This document shows positions 23,684-31,035 of a DNA stretch of 44,844 bases, piece by piece. The stretch is taken from IMG/VR virus record IMGVR_UViG_3300035698_019858, positions 1 through 44,844 of that record. One strand, given 5' to 3'. Position numbers and translations under genes: made by a program. The notes under the pieces are model-generated. The model was not told the DNA's origin, searched no databases, and saw nothing but the letters and a program-made list of their open reading frames with translations. Source of the stretch: a virus. Numbering within the stretch: the stretch's first letter is position 1; each line of letters starts with the position of its first letter.

Positions 23684-24426
23684 TGCATGTGCCGTAATTT
23701 GTATCGCATAACTGATGGAATTTGTAGATCCAAAAACATTTGTTCCCATATAGGGAAGAGTTTGTCTCGGTTGGATTTTCTCAAGGAAATTCTGTTGGTT
23801 TTCACGCTTAGACTTAGGTTGAGATTTTCATTTATGGAGTTTATTGATTGAGCCAGTTCAATTCTGTCGAAACAACTATTCCAAATATTGGCTTGCCCTT
23901 TGTGTATCCCGCCATCATCCAGATACCAAACAAGTAGCCCCAATTCGTTGATTGTAGATATTAACTTAGGCAATTTGGTCTTTTTGGAATCTGTGTACAT
24001 CTGCGTTCTGAGAGTTGAGAAAAATTCGTGAGTAGGGGTGCTCATGGATCGATTATTTTTGGTAATCGATGGCTTGAATGGTGACAACATATGATGCTTC
24101 CATTTTAGGTAATCACCTTGTTTTTTCCCATGTGTTTCTCCAAAAGAGCAATTTATCAGTCTTTTGTTTTTGATTACGTATCCATCCCCGAGTAGGCTTC
24201 CGATGAAGATTTGCTGTTCAATGTCATTGAGTGTATCAAAACTAATATCTGATAGTTTTCTTGAACCAATCCGACCAATTTTCTTTATTCCCATCTTCCT
24301 TCTCATAGATTGGATGCTACCCTTGGTGTGTCTTGGAAGCAGAAGACTCAACTGGTTGTCGCCGACCTTTGCTGCTTTTTTGATCAATAATTCAATTTCT
24401 TCTTCTAACCATTTGTTATATTTCAT
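23680..24426 (-). CDS. LAGLIDADG homing endonuclease
   Basis: 248 residues. An N-terminal helical part (MKYNKWLEEEIELLIKKAAK) resembles a DNA-binding HTH. Two motifs follow: FIGSLLGDGYV and LLVWYLDDGGI, the form used by LAGLIDADG_2-type free-standing enzymes. ATG has a gagaggtaaca ribosome site. It sits alone between head-like genes on opposite strands, with no sign of splicing of a host gene, so it is a free-standing homing gene. Confidence 0.85.
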   Translation of the reverse strand: MKYNKWLEEEIELLIKKAAKVGDNQLSLLLPRHTKGSIQSMRRKMGIKKIGRIGSRKLSDISFDTLNDIEQQIFIGSLLGDGYVIKNKRLINCSFGETHGKKQGDYLKWKHHMLSPFKPSITKNNRSMSTPTHEFFSTLRTQMYTDSKKTKLPKLISTINELGLLVWYLDDGGIHKGQANIWNSCFDRIELAQSINSINENLNLSLSVKTNRISLRKSNRDKLFPIWEQMFLDLQIPSVMRYKLRHMQ

Positions 24427-24477
24427 TGTTACCTCTCATAACTATGTAGTAATCCAATTAAGGAAATTACTTGTACC

Positions 24478-25053
24478 ATGACTACTTTTCGTAAGTTCCT
24501 GAGAGACCATGATTTCAACTTCTCCCTTCAGGAGCAAGAAGCTGCACCACCATCTGGAATGCCATCTCCACCTGCGGACCCAGAATCGGACGCTAGCGAT
24601 GGATATGAGAATGTTCCTAATTCCATGGCCAGAGAGTTTAATGTGCCAGAGGAGGCTTTGAGAGCCGCTTTGGAGACAGGATCTTTGACATTGCAGCAGT
24701 TGCCACAGGGGATTGAAGGTACATGGGGGTTTTATGTAAGACCCCCGATTGACGTTTCTGTGGAAGAGTCAGCGGAAGGTCAGTGGCAGGTTAAGTTCCC
24801 ACTTCAGATGTTGCACTCTATGAATCCTCAGATTTTCTACAATCAAGACGAAGAGGGTCGGGTGTATCAATATCAGGGTCCAGTGGAAGACAAAACGATT
24901 ACGATGTCCACAGGACAACTCATGCAATCTTGGCAAGGTAAAGCTTTTGCGGGAGCAGGAGCGGGCGGCGGAATGGGCGGAATGCCTCCGATGGGAGGCA
25001 TGGGCGCACCACCGATGGGCGGTGCTCCTCCAATGATGGGAGGTGGGATGTGA
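24478..25053 (+). CDS. Putative head-associated protein with CTS-like N-terminus and Gly/Met/Pro tail
   Basis: 191 residues. Begins MTTFRKFLRDHDFNF, matching the CTS-like pattern. A Pro/Ala-rich segment (QEQEAAPPSGMPSPP) follows. Residues 45-150 form a soluble domain; the last 40 residues are Gly/Met/Pro repeats (GGMGGMPPMGG). No enzyme motif. The GTGA overlap couples it to the next gene, which also has a CTS-like start. Confidence 0.68.
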   Translation: MTTFRKFLRDHDFNFSLQEQEAAPPSGMPSPPADPESDASDGYENVPNSMAREFNVPEEALRAALETGSLTLQQLPQGIEGTWGFYVRPPIDVSVEESAEGQWQVKFPLQMLHSMNPQIFYNQDEEGRVYQYQGPVEDKTITMSTGQLMQSWQGKAFAGAGAGGGMGGMPPMGGMGAPPMGGAPPMMGGGM

Positions 25054-25424
25054 AGTTCAAAGATTTCATCGAGATGACCTCGACTGCAAATGTTGCTGGC
25101 TTCAAGAGAATGAGTCTTCCTATGGCTCGTCGAACTTGGCCACCGTCAATGGCTGTGATGATCGATCAAGATCCTCCCGGTAAAAAGAAGAAACCTTACA
25201 AGGTTCCTCAAGTTGAAGAGGGTGTCAAGGATTGGGCTAAGAAATATAAGGTGGACACTAAGGCCCTGAAAGATGGTGTAGATGTCGAGGCTGAGCATGA
25301 CGGAAAGATGGGCAAGGACACCGACGTTGTCGGACCTAAAGAAGACAAAGCCAAGATAGCCACTGCCCATCTACGAGAAGACCCCAAGTATTACAAGAAG
25401 CTCAAAAAGATCGAGAAAGATTAA
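25050..25424 (+). CDS. Putative head-associated protein with CTS-like N-terminus, basic
   Basis: 124 residues from GTG, overlapping the previous stop (GTGA) behind gggaggt. Begins MKFKDFIEMTSTANVAGF, the closest match here to the T4 internal-protein targeting peptide. The rest is rich in Lys (KYKVDTKALKDGVDVEAEHD) and highly charged, like DNA-bound internal proteins. No domain known. Confidence 0.68.
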   Translation: MKFKDFIEMTSTANVAGFKRMSLPMARRTWPPSMAVMIDQDPPGKKKKPYKVPQVEEGVKDWAKKYKVDTKALKDGVDVEAEHDGKMGKDTDVVGPKEDKAKIATAHLREDPKYYKKLKKIEKD

Positions 25425-25780
25425 CTCAATCCCTTTCTAGTTTCTGCATCATTGACACCTTCTCCATATTGTTCTATGTCATTGCCTGATCCATAGGGAT
25501 TGGTGCCCATCTGCGACATGGCTTCTGCTATTTCCCGTTCTTGCTTCACCTTGGGAATATTGTGTTTGAATCGGTAGTCATGTCCACCTGATTCACTGTT
25601 CCATCGGTCTGTGCCAACGGGGTTAGTAAAAGCATAATTACAGGCTGAAATCAACTTGACTTTCTTTTTGGAACCACACTCAGGACATTCTACCTCTTCA
25701 TACATTTCTGTTTCGTCGTATCTGACGACTTCGTCATAGATTTTATTACATTCGTGGCATAGAAATTCATAGAGAGGCAT
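25421..25780 (-). CDS. FmdB-type zinc ribbon protein
   Basis: 119 residues. MPLYEFLCHECNKIYDEVVR with C-x2-C, then VECPECGSKKKV with the second C-x2-C, the FmdB ribbon. The C-terminal half (residues 55-119) is polar and unassigned, longer than in the 64-residue paralogue at 16614. Strong aaggaga site. The upstream homing endonuclease overlaps its first 14 nt. Confidence 0.82.
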   Translation of the reverse strand: MPLYEFLCHECNKIYDEVVRYDETEMYEEVECPECGSKKKVKLISACNYAFTNPVGTDRWNSESGGHDYRFKHNIPKVKQEREIAEAMSQMGTNPYGSGNDIEQYGEGVNDAETRKGLS

Positions 25781-26507
25781 AGCAGATCTCCTTTTTTCTT
25801 TCTAAGAAAATAGTGGCGTCATTATACATCCAATCAGCAATTTTCTTCGCTTTTATGTTTCCGCAAATCTGCAATTGCCGAGTAATTTTGTTGTTTCCTG
25901 TTGGGTGTAACTTGTTGTTCGTCTTGAGGTATTTTTGGAGTTTAGTAAGGAATACTTCTGTTCCGACGAACGAAACTCTTAGCTGTGGTGTTTTTCGTTG
26001 AGCCCTCCATCCAGCAGACCCATCACCATCAAAATATCCACGCACAAAGTGTTTTGTCAGCAATCGGTTGAGATATGGAAACTTCAAAGTGTTTGATTTA
26101 CGTGGAGTGCAACCGAGTTGAATCAGATCTTGGCACATTTTCTGGGAATAGTGTTGGCTTTGGGTGCCACTTTTCATTCTGTGTATTTTAAGGCATGAGT
26201 TTATGGCATTGTGCCATTTTTTTAAGTGCTCTCCATCTTTGTTCGCTATTTTGATTACAACTTTTGGATTATGTGTCATCGAAACGCATCCATCAGCCAT
26301 AATGAAGCCAAGCCAATAAGCTTTTGATTCGCAATCTATTGTTTCAAAGAAGTTTTCGTTAAATTGTATTTGTTTTTTGCTTATGCCCCAATCTTTCATC
26401 CGGTGTTGTAGCGTAACGCGGCTGATGTTCAATGATTTGGATATATCGGTGATCGTTTTTCCCAACCGGATCTCTTTTGTAATAAATTGTTGATCTACAT
26501 GTTTCAT
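25767..26507 (-). CDS. LAGLIDADG homing endonuclease
   Basis: 246 residues from the ATG 5 nt behind a TATATA box; the frame extends 45 codons upstream into the previous gene, which is not used. HTH-like N-terminus (LGKTITDISKSLNISRVTLQ). Motifs AYWLGFIMADGC and FVRGYFDGDGSAGW carry the catalytic Asp residues. AT-rich. It lies between two minus-strand genes, overlapping the FmdB gene, with an AAAAGGAGAT ribosome-site copy on each side. Confidence 0.88.
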   Translation of the reverse strand: MKHVDQQFITKEIRLGKTITDISKSLNISRVTLQHRMKDWGISKKQIQFNENFFETIDCESKAYWLGFIMADGCVSMTHNPKVVIKIANKDGEHLKKWHNAINSCLKIHRMKSGTQSQHYSQKMCQDLIQLGCTPRKSNTLKFPYLNRLLTKHFVRGYFDGDGSAGWRAQRKTPQLRVSFVGTEVFLTKLQKYLKTNNKLHPTGNNKITRQLQICGNIKAKKIADWMYNDATIFLERKKEICYASL

Positions 26508-26512
26508 AATGA

Positions 26513-26518
26513 TATATA
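26513..26518 (-). promoter_or_regulatory. TATATA box, 5 nt before ATG
   Basis: Minus strand TATATA-tcatt-ATG. No Shine-Dalgarno sequence. An ATAAATA box (26528-26534) lies a few bases further upstream. Confidence 0.5.
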
Positions 26519-26527
26519 GATACCCTA

Positions 26528-26534
26528 TATTTAT
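26528..26534 (-). promoter_or_regulatory. ATAAATA late-promoter-like box
   Basis: Minus-strand ATAAATA, 20 nt before the LAGLIDADG gene start. It competes with the TATATA box, so which is used is unclear. Confidence 0.3.
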
Positions 26535-26560
26535 TTTGGATGTAAAAAGCCAATCTCCTT

Positions 26561-26854
26561 TTATTCCTCTGTCATTTCGATGAGATCTTGATAGATTTTC
26601 TTGATTTCTTTCATTTTGGTAGCTGTACTGCGAAAACTCCAAAAGAAGGACTGTTTCGCAATCTCAATCGCCTTGGACAACAAGTGATGGCTCAACTCTG
26701 ATTGTGCAATTTCCATGTTCATCATTGATATGAGGTCATCGGAGTCCACATAGGCAATGGCGTCTCCTTCTGTTTCTTCGTATTCGTCCTCGAAAGTATC
26801 ATCTTCGAAGCTGAACTGTTCATCGTCTTCGTTATTATAGAATCTTTCGACCAT
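26561..26854 (-). CDS. Hypothetical acidic/helical protein
   Basis: 97 residues from ATG with a gtgagg site (MVERFYNNEDDEQFSFEDD). The first 45 residues are very acidic; the rest is helical (LSHHLLSKAIEIAKQSFFWS, then a Lys-rich helix). This acidic-plus-helix form is common in small phage proteins of unknown role. It follows the 27543 gene by 8 nt, so the two are one unit. Confidence 0.7.
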   Translation of the reverse strand: MVERFYNNEDDEQFSFEDDTFEDEYEETEGDAIAYVDSDDLISMMNMEIAQSELSHHLLSKAIEIAKQSFFWSFRSTATKMKEIKKIYQDLIEMTEE

Positions 26855-26862
26855 ATTGGACC

Positions 26863-27543
26863 TCACGCTGTTGCGCTGTAAAGGTTGCACGTTTTCTTCC
26901 ATAATTCCACTATTCGATTCTCGTTGACCGTCATCGCTGTCGAAGCGAGTCCAGCCGCACTTGAGAATGGGCATCCCTTCAGTGTATCTATCCATTTTCC
27001 GCATCCTTTGCGGTATGTTACTAGTGGGTTCAATTCTTTTGTTTCGTTCGCTTCTGGACACAGTCCTCCTATTTCGGCCTCGTTCTCTGTATAGCTGTGC
27101 AAAAAGTTGTTTTCAAAAAAGTGGTCGTTCATCATAGTTTGAACAGAAATCTTGTTTGGTTTGATAAACCAAACATCTTCATCTATCCATACTTTTTTGT
27201 TGTTAAAGATGGTTAATACTTTTGGGTTCAAAACATCCACAGCCATCGTGAGGTCTGGAACGACTAGCAATCCTTCGCCTGTGTAGTGAAGTTGAGACAC
27301 GGAGTCCATTTGGTTAGCAACTGGGTCATCTCCGAGTCGATTGTGGTGGAAGAACGGTATTCTTAGGCGTTTTGTCCATTGAAAAAACTGGAAAGGTGTC
27401 TGATCATTCCGGTGACAGGCGATAGAGACGTTGGCTTCCGGTAGGTTCTTAAAGAAAGAATACCATGTTCCAAATGTCTGCCAATCTCGTCCTGTTTCTG
27501 TAATAATTAGGACATTCAGGTTGTTTCCGAACTGGTTGATCAT
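26863..27543 (-). CDS. Hypothetical protein, Rossmann-like N-terminus
   Basis: 226 residues. NLNVLIITETGRDWQTFGTW at the start looks like a beta strand and turn of a nucleotide- or sugar-binding fold, followed by NVSIACHRND and GLLVVPDLTMAVDVLNPKVL, which also look like alternating strands and helices. It might be a glycosyltransferase-like fold, but no DxD or other key motif is seen. ATG lies 5 nt behind TATGAT, without a ribosome site. Divergent from thyA. Confidence 0.65.
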   Translation of the reverse strand: MINQFGNNLNVLIITETGRDWQTFGTWYSFFKNLPEANVSIACHRNDQTPFQFFQWTKRLRIPFFHHNRLGDDPVANQMDSVSQLHYTGEGLLVVPDLTMAVDVLNPKVLTIFNNKKVWIDEDVWFIKPNKISVQTMMNDHFFENNFLHSYTENEAEIGGLCPEANETKELNPLVTYRKGCGKWIDTLKGCPFSSAAGLASTAMTVNENRIVELWKKTCNLYSATA

Positions 27544-27548
27544 GCAAT

Positions 27549-27554
27549 ATCATA
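27549..27554 (-). promoter_or_regulatory. TATGAT box, 5 nt before ATG
   Basis: Minus-strand TATGAT-attgc-ATG. Same spacing as the TATATA set; no ribosome site. Confidence 0.45.
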
Positions 27555-27565
27555 GTGATTTACTA

Positions 27566-27594
27566 TTGACAATGAGCGGTATGTCTTTTATCTT
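27566..27594 (+). promoter_or_regulatory. Sigma70-type promoter for thyA
   Basis: TTGACA (consensus), 17-nt spacer, TATCTT; a TATACT lies slightly further on. It leaves a leader of about 190 nt before thyA. Confidence 0.7.
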
Positions 27595-27600
27595 ATACTC

Positions 27601-27753
27601 TGCCAACTTGCGTTGGCTTACATAAACTCAGTGAAACACTGGCGGTCAGGGGACGCCGACTGTCTGTAATTGGCATTTTCACCTATGATAACGCAACATT
27701 TTATGAGACCAATATGGCGATGAGTCCCCAATTTTTTCCTTTAAGGTGAGCCA
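27601..27753 (+). promoter_or_regulatory. Structured 5' leader of thyA
   Basis: Contains a perfect GCCAAC-ttgc-GTTGGC hairpin (27602-27617), a GGCG/CGCC hairpin (27641-27657) and a possible ggggac/gtcccc long-range pair. No match to a known riboswitch is recognised. It could be an RNA regulator of thyA or simply a long leader. Confidence 0.3.
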
Positions 27754-27786
27754 ATGAGTGAGATAGCCATCATTCTCAAGGAGTGA
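27754..27786 (+). CDS. Possible 10-residue leader peptide
   Basis: ATG behind aaggtga reading MSEIAIILKE and stop, 3 nt before the thyA ATG; its stop region overlaps the thyA ribosome site, so its translation could affect thyA initiation. Very short, so uncertain. Confidence 0.25.
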   Translation: MSEIAIILKE

Positions 27787-27789
27787 GAC

Positions 27790-28683
27790 ATGTACTTGAT
27801 GCAACCTTACGACGATGCTCTTCAAGAGATTCTCGATCATGGCGTTGAGAAAAGCAGTGTACGGACAGGAGTAAAGACCTTGTCCGTTTTTGGGATGAAC
27901 AAGCGATACAAGCTTGACACTGAAGAGTTTCCCATAGGTAATCGACGTAAGATGTGGCCCATGTCGGTTTTCTCGGAGTTACTTTGGTTTATAGAAGGTA
28001 GTACCAGTAACAAGAGACTCAGGGAACTCGGTTGTAAATTTTGGACTCCGTGGGTGGATCGCAAGTGGGAGGCGGCTCGCCATTATGTGGAGGATGTCTT
28101 TGGTCCTGTTTATGGATTCAATCTGAGATATTTTGGCGGTAACTACAATAAAGGGATTCACGAAAAAGAACCACGGGATCGCTACACAGTTCAAGGCTAT
28201 GGCTTCGGAGGGTTCGACCAACTCGCCTATGTGATGGAACGAATCAAGATAGACCCGAGTTGCCGTCGCATTCTGTGGAGCCTTTGGAATCCAAGAGAAC
28301 TGGACAACATGCGGCTTCCCCCGTGTCACCTTCTTTACCAGATTCTCATCGACGACGAACGCCGCATGACAGGAATCATGTATCAGCGTTCCTGTGACTT
28401 CCCTGTGGGCGTTCCCGCGAACATTCAGTTCTACAGTGCGTTGACCTGTATGATCGCTCAGCAGACGGACTGTACGCCTCATGAGTTAGTTCACATGACG
28501 GCTGACTCTCACATCTATGAGGATCAGATTGACGCCGTCAAGGAGTATCTGTCGTTGCCTATACTGGATTCTCCTAAGTTGGAGATCAAAAAAGCAGATG
28601 ACATCTATTCGTACAAACCCAGTGATTTCGTGCTCACAGACTTCAATTGTGGGCCGAAGATCGATATACCGGTGGCAGTATGA
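27790..28683 (+). CDS. thyA: Thymidylate synthase (ThyA type)
   Basis: Makes dTMP from dUMP with methylenetetrahydrofolate. 297 residues, standard length. Catalytic Cys179 lies in LPPCHLLYQ; QRSCDFPVGVPANIQFYS (about 199-216) carries the phosphate-binding Arg and the dUMP-binding Asn. HMTADSHIYEDQI matches the end of the family signature. Strong aaggag site. DHFR is encoded 1.8 kb downstream and the dNMP kinase upstream, a full phage dTTP supply set. It has its own promoter and a long leader. Its stop overlaps the next ATG. Confidence 0.95.
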   Translation: MYLMQPYDDALQEILDHGVEKSSVRTGVKTLSVFGMNKRYKLDTEEFPIGNRRKMWPMSVFSELLWFIEGSTSNKRLRELGCKFWTPWVDRKWEAARHYVEDVFGPVYGFNLRYFGGNYNKGIHEKEPRDRYTVQGYGFGGFDQLAYVMERIKIDPSCRRILWSLWNPRELDNMRLPPCHLLYQILIDDERRMTGIMYQRSCDFPVGVPANIQFYSALTCMIAQQTDCTPHELVHMTADSHIYEDQIDAVKEYLSLPILDSPKLEIKKADDIYSYKPSDFVLTDFNCGPKIDIPVAV

Positions 28684-28871
28684 GATACAAACTTCAAAAC
28701 AGATATCAGGATAGTGGTTGGGAAGAACTCGGTGAGCAGTTCAGTAATTTGAATGACGCAAATAGACGAGCCCATGATTTATCCAAAGATGCCATCTGTT
28801 ATGGAATGGTTCGTGTGGTTGATGTCACCAACGGCATAGTAGAAGCAGAGTATCCAGCAGGTGGTCCATGA
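28680..28871 (+). CDS. Small protein related to the 12-15 kb set
   Basis: 63 residues, ATGA overlap with thyA. MRYKLQNRYQDSGWEELGEQ, a helix with spaced Ala, then VRVVDVTNGIVEAEY repeats the strand-helix-strand layout of the small proteins at 12-15 kb, but lacks the GF end. Relationship is likely by layout only. Confidence 0.65.
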   Translation: MRYKLQNRYQDSGWEELGEQFSNLNDANRRAHDLSKDAICYGMVRVVDVTNGIVEAEYPAGGP

Positions 28872-29059
28872 ATTGGCTTTCATGGGAATACATGCACAGT
28901 AAGCTCGACATGATAATGTCGTTGAAGTGCAGTGATGGGAGAATAACAGAGGAAGAGTACGAATCCTACTCTGATCGCATTCAATCGTTTGATATGGACG
29001 AGATGACGGAAGAGTATGATTTTGTGCTTCACAGAAAAAGAAAGAAAGGTGTGTCGTGA
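28868..29059 (+). CDS. Hypothetical small acidic protein
   Basis: 63 residues starting MNWLSWEYMHSKLDMIMSLK, with ATGA overlap. EEEYESYSDRIQSFDMDEMT is acidic; the end is basic (LHRKRKKGVS). Helical overall. Unknown. Confidence 0.65.
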   Translation: MNWLSWEYMHSKLDMIMSLKCSDGRITEEEYESYSDRIQSFDMDEMTEEYDFVLHRKRKKGVS

Positions 29060-29511
29060 CAATTTTTAAGATTGCTTTGATGGTAGCCATTGCCGCGTCG
29101 AGTTGCGTAAAGCCAACTTCGTTGTGGGAGAACAGTAAAACAAGGTGTATTCAAAATGTTCCGTTTGTTCCCGTGCATGAGCAAAACAATACATACAATG
29201 AATTCACATGGGTGTTTGTGACTTCCGATGGCGAGGAAATACCAGCTTATATCGAAGGGTCGCAACACGATCAAGACTCGATCAAAAGAGAGTGGTCCGA
29301 ACTAGAAGGCATAACACGTTCTGGTCAGCCTTGGAAAGATGGATATGTGGCTGTCTATGTTTCGGTTGAGTTTGAAAAAGACTGCAAGTTAGACAGATGT
29401 GTGATTACTGGTCCTCATGATTACAAGGTTGAAATAGATCTTGATAAATTTTGGAAAGTTTCACACGAGTTCAAAACTGGTGAAAAATATGGAATGGGAT
29501 TTTATCTATGA
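29056..29511 (+). CDS. Putative secreted or lipoprotein
   Basis: 151 residues from GTG in a GTGA overlap. MTIFKIALMVAIAASSC is a short signal-like stretch; ASSC could act as a lipobox, though -3 is Ala, not Leu. The mature part has several Cys (CIQNV, EKDCKLDRC) and is beta-rich. A periplasmic location is likely; function unknown. Confidence 0.6.
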   Translation: MTIFKIALMVAIAASSCVKPTSLWENSKTRCIQNVPFVPVHEQNNTYNEFTWVFVTSDGEEIPAYIEGSQHDQDSIKREWSELEGITRSGQPWKDGYVAVYVSVEFEKDCKLDRCVITGPHDYKVEIDLDKFWKVSHEFKTGEKYGMGFYL

Positions 29512-29807
29512 AATTTTTAGTCGAAATCAACTTGGACGGACATGATACGGAAGAAGAGCATCAAGAAGCTTGTCGAATCCTTCTGGAAGATTTAAGTTCT
29601 TCAGGTGCTTGTGTGTCATTTACGGAAGATAGAGGTGATCTCTGGCTAGAATACGACGTAAAGGTAGAGTCCGAGCTATTCAACTACACAGTGTGTGGTT
29701 TGTGTGGCAACCATGGTACAATCAACATGTCGGGACTCAAGACTCCGAAGGGCGATGATGTTCCGGCGATTCAGATGCCTTGCATATGTCCCAATGGCAG
29801 GAGATAA
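29508..29807 (+). CDS. Hypothetical protein with zinc-ribbon-like C-terminus
   Basis: 99 residues, ATGA overlap. Residues 1-60 form a strand-helix-strand unit. CGLCGNHGTI and CICPNGRR near the end give two C-x-(x)-C pairs of the kind seen in small zinc ribbons. Unknown role. Confidence 0.65.
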   Translation: MKFLVEINLDGHDTEEEHQEACRILLEDLSSSGACVSFTEDRGDLWLEYDVKVESELFNYTVCGLCGNHGTINMSGLKTPKGDDVPAIQMPCICPNGRR

Positions 29808-29808
29808 A

Positions 29809-30051
29809 ATGGAAATCCTTGAAAACGGCTATACAGTTAACGAAGTCAGGCTGATTCGCGAATTTGGTTACGGAGATTTGGTTGAGCACATTGACGTGCC
29901 GCATTCTCTTTACCGAATGTGCGTGGAAAAGGCTTTTTGTGAGAACATGCAGGGTCCGCATGTTGAAGCGTTGCGAAGGGTCTATAACGTTTTAGTGGCT
30001 TGCAAAATGTATCGTCATACGGAAGAGTTCGAAGAACTTTGCAAGTTTTAG
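29809..30051 (+). CDS. Hypothetical helical protein
   Basis: 80 residues from the ATG with a ggagataaa site (MEILENGYTVNEVRLIREFG). All-helical, with clustered Cys and Met in the second half (YRMCVEKAFCENM). Not recognised. Part of the run of small genes behind thyA. Confidence 0.65.
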   Translation: MEILENGYTVNEVRLIREFGYGDLVEHIDVPHSLYRMCVEKAFCENMQGPHVEALRRVYNVLVACKMYRHTEEFEELCKF

Positions 30052-30063
30052 AAAGGAAGTGTT

Positions 30064-30240
30064 ATGCCTAGAGGATTTTGGATGCATTGTGGGTTGTGGG
30101 TATCTGTTTGTGTATTCGGCGCTGTCTCGTTGGGTATTACAGGTAATTTAATTGGTGCATCGATGTTCGCATTGATGGCTTTGATTTGGATTCCTAGTCG
30201 AATTTGGGCTCACAGACGGTGGAATCAGAACGTCGATTGA
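30064..30240 (+). CDS. Small membrane protein
   Basis: 58 residues behind gaaaggaag. MPRGFWMHCGLWVSVCVFGA and GASMFALMALIWIPSRIW make two hydrophobic helices with a short loop (LGITGNLI) and a basic C-terminus (AHRRWNQNVD). A positive inside end fits an inner-membrane protein. Possibly holin-like by size and form, without other evidence. Confidence 0.6.
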   Translation: MPRGFWMHCGLWVSVCVFGAVSLGITGNLIGASMFALMALIWIPSRIWAHRRWNQNVD

Positions 30241-30409
30241 ACAAGAAAGATAGCCCAAAGAAAGACGCCGATATAAGGTAGAAAATGGAAGTTGTAATCC
30301 AGTAGGAACTGGTTAAGTCGAAGATCGTTTTGAAGAAGATGTCGTAGCCAAATGGCAGGAAGAAAGTCGCTGCCATTAGGCAGAATGTGGATAGGCGGCG
30401 GTTGCTCAT
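30194..30409 (-). CDS. Small two-helix membrane protein
   Basis: 71 residues starting MSNRRLSTFCLMAATFFLPF. Two long hydrophobic helices (to FKTIF, then YWITTSIFYLISASFFGLSF) with Arg-rich edges (NRR at both ends) suggest a real membrane protein. An overlapping frame starts upstream at 30467. The 3' end overlaps the convergent gene. See the frame question in findings. Confidence 0.45.
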   Translation of the reverse strand: MSNRRLSTFCLMAATFFLPFGYDIFFKTIFDLTSSYWITTSIFYLISASFFGLSFLFNRRSDSTVCEPKFD

Positions 30410-30467
30410 GGTCGTCCTCATTGGGAGTTACAGGTTCTTTCTGAGGTTCTTGTTCTGGTGTTTCCAT
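30225..30467 (-). CDS. Overlapping reading frame with acidic start
   Basis: 80 residues from ATG behind aagaga, 33 nt after an ATAAATA box, so the start looks real. METPEQEPQKEPVTPNEDDH is acidic and Pro-rich; the rest has one hydrophobic stretch (PYIGVFLWAIFLV). It may be the true N-terminus of the 30409 frame through a frameshift, or a separate protein. Confidence 0.35.
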   Translation of the reverse strand: METPEQEPQKEPVTPNEDDHEQPPPIHILPNGSDFLPAIWLRHLLQNDLRLNQFLLDYNFHFLPYIGVFLWAIFLVQSTF

Positions 30468-30500
30468 TTGCGTCTCTTAGAGATGCTATCTCATTCATGG

Positions 30501-30507
30501 TATTTAT
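30501..30507 (-). promoter_or_regulatory. ATAAATA late-promoter-like box
   Basis: Minus-strand ATAAATA, 33 nt before the 30467 ATG. The same bases on the plus strand give TATTTA 6 nt before the DHFR ATG. Confidence 0.4.
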
Positions 30508-30512
30508 GAGTT

Positions 30513-31007
30513 ATGATCAACATTATCGTTGCATATGATGAAGAAAGAGCCATTGGCAAGGACGGGAAGATACCTTGGCATCTACCGGAAGATATGAAAC
30601 ATTTTAAGCAAGTGACTTTTCGTTATCCAGTAATCATGGGCCGAAAAACTTGGGATTCTCTTCCGCCTCGATTTAAGCCTCTACCGCTCCGCATGAACAT
30701 CGTAGTGTCCAGAGAACATCATGAGCCTCTTTTGTTCCGAGATCCCAGTCAACCACAGTGGGTCAATAGTGTTGAGGAATCCATTGAATTGGCTGAGGAG
30801 GTTTTTGGTAGAGAATATGATTGCTTCATAATTGGCGGTGGTCAAATCTACCAATATGCCCTTGATAAAGGTCTCGTCGACCGGGTTGTCGCTTCAGAGA
30901 TACCCGGAACACATAGTGGAGACACTTTCTTTCCTGAACTTACTGGTTGGACCAAGCGATTTAAGCAATCTTTTTCTGAATTCAAGGTTGTGGAATACTT
31001 TCATTAA
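30513..31007 (+). CDS. folA: Dihydrofolate reductase
   Basis: Reduces dihydrofolate made by ThyA back to tetrahydrofolate. 164 residues, normal. MINIIVAYDEERAIGKDGKI then PWHLPEDMKHFK is the substrate pocket, with Asp in place of Glu/Asp; PVIMGRKTWDSLP and FIIGGGQIYQYAL are the NADPH sites. No ribosome site is visible before ATG, and TATTTA sits 6 nt before it, so it may be leaderless. Confidence 0.95.
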   Translation: MINIIVAYDEERAIGKDGKIPWHLPEDMKHFKQVTFRYPVIMGRKTWDSLPPRFKPLPLRMNIVVSREHHEPLLFRDPSQPQWVNSVEESIELAEEVFGREYDCFIIGGGQIYQYALDKGLVDRVVASEIPGTHSGDTFFPELTGWTKRFKQSFSEFKVVEYFH

Positions 31008-31012
31008 CTATG

Positions 31013-31019
31013 ATAAATA
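31013..31019 (+). promoter_or_regulatory. ATAAATA late-promoter-like box
   Basis: tgATAAATAg, 16 nt before the next ATG; very close to the start, and an overlapping ribosome site (gtggaggtg) follows. Confidence 0.35.
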
Positions 31020-31035
31020 GTCGTGGAGGTGTGCC

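Noticed and set aside
26508-26642. 45-codon upstream extension of the LAGLIDADG gene at 25767
   Set aside because: Overlaps the previous gene out of frame; the ATG at 26507 has a matching TATATA box and the HTH starts there.
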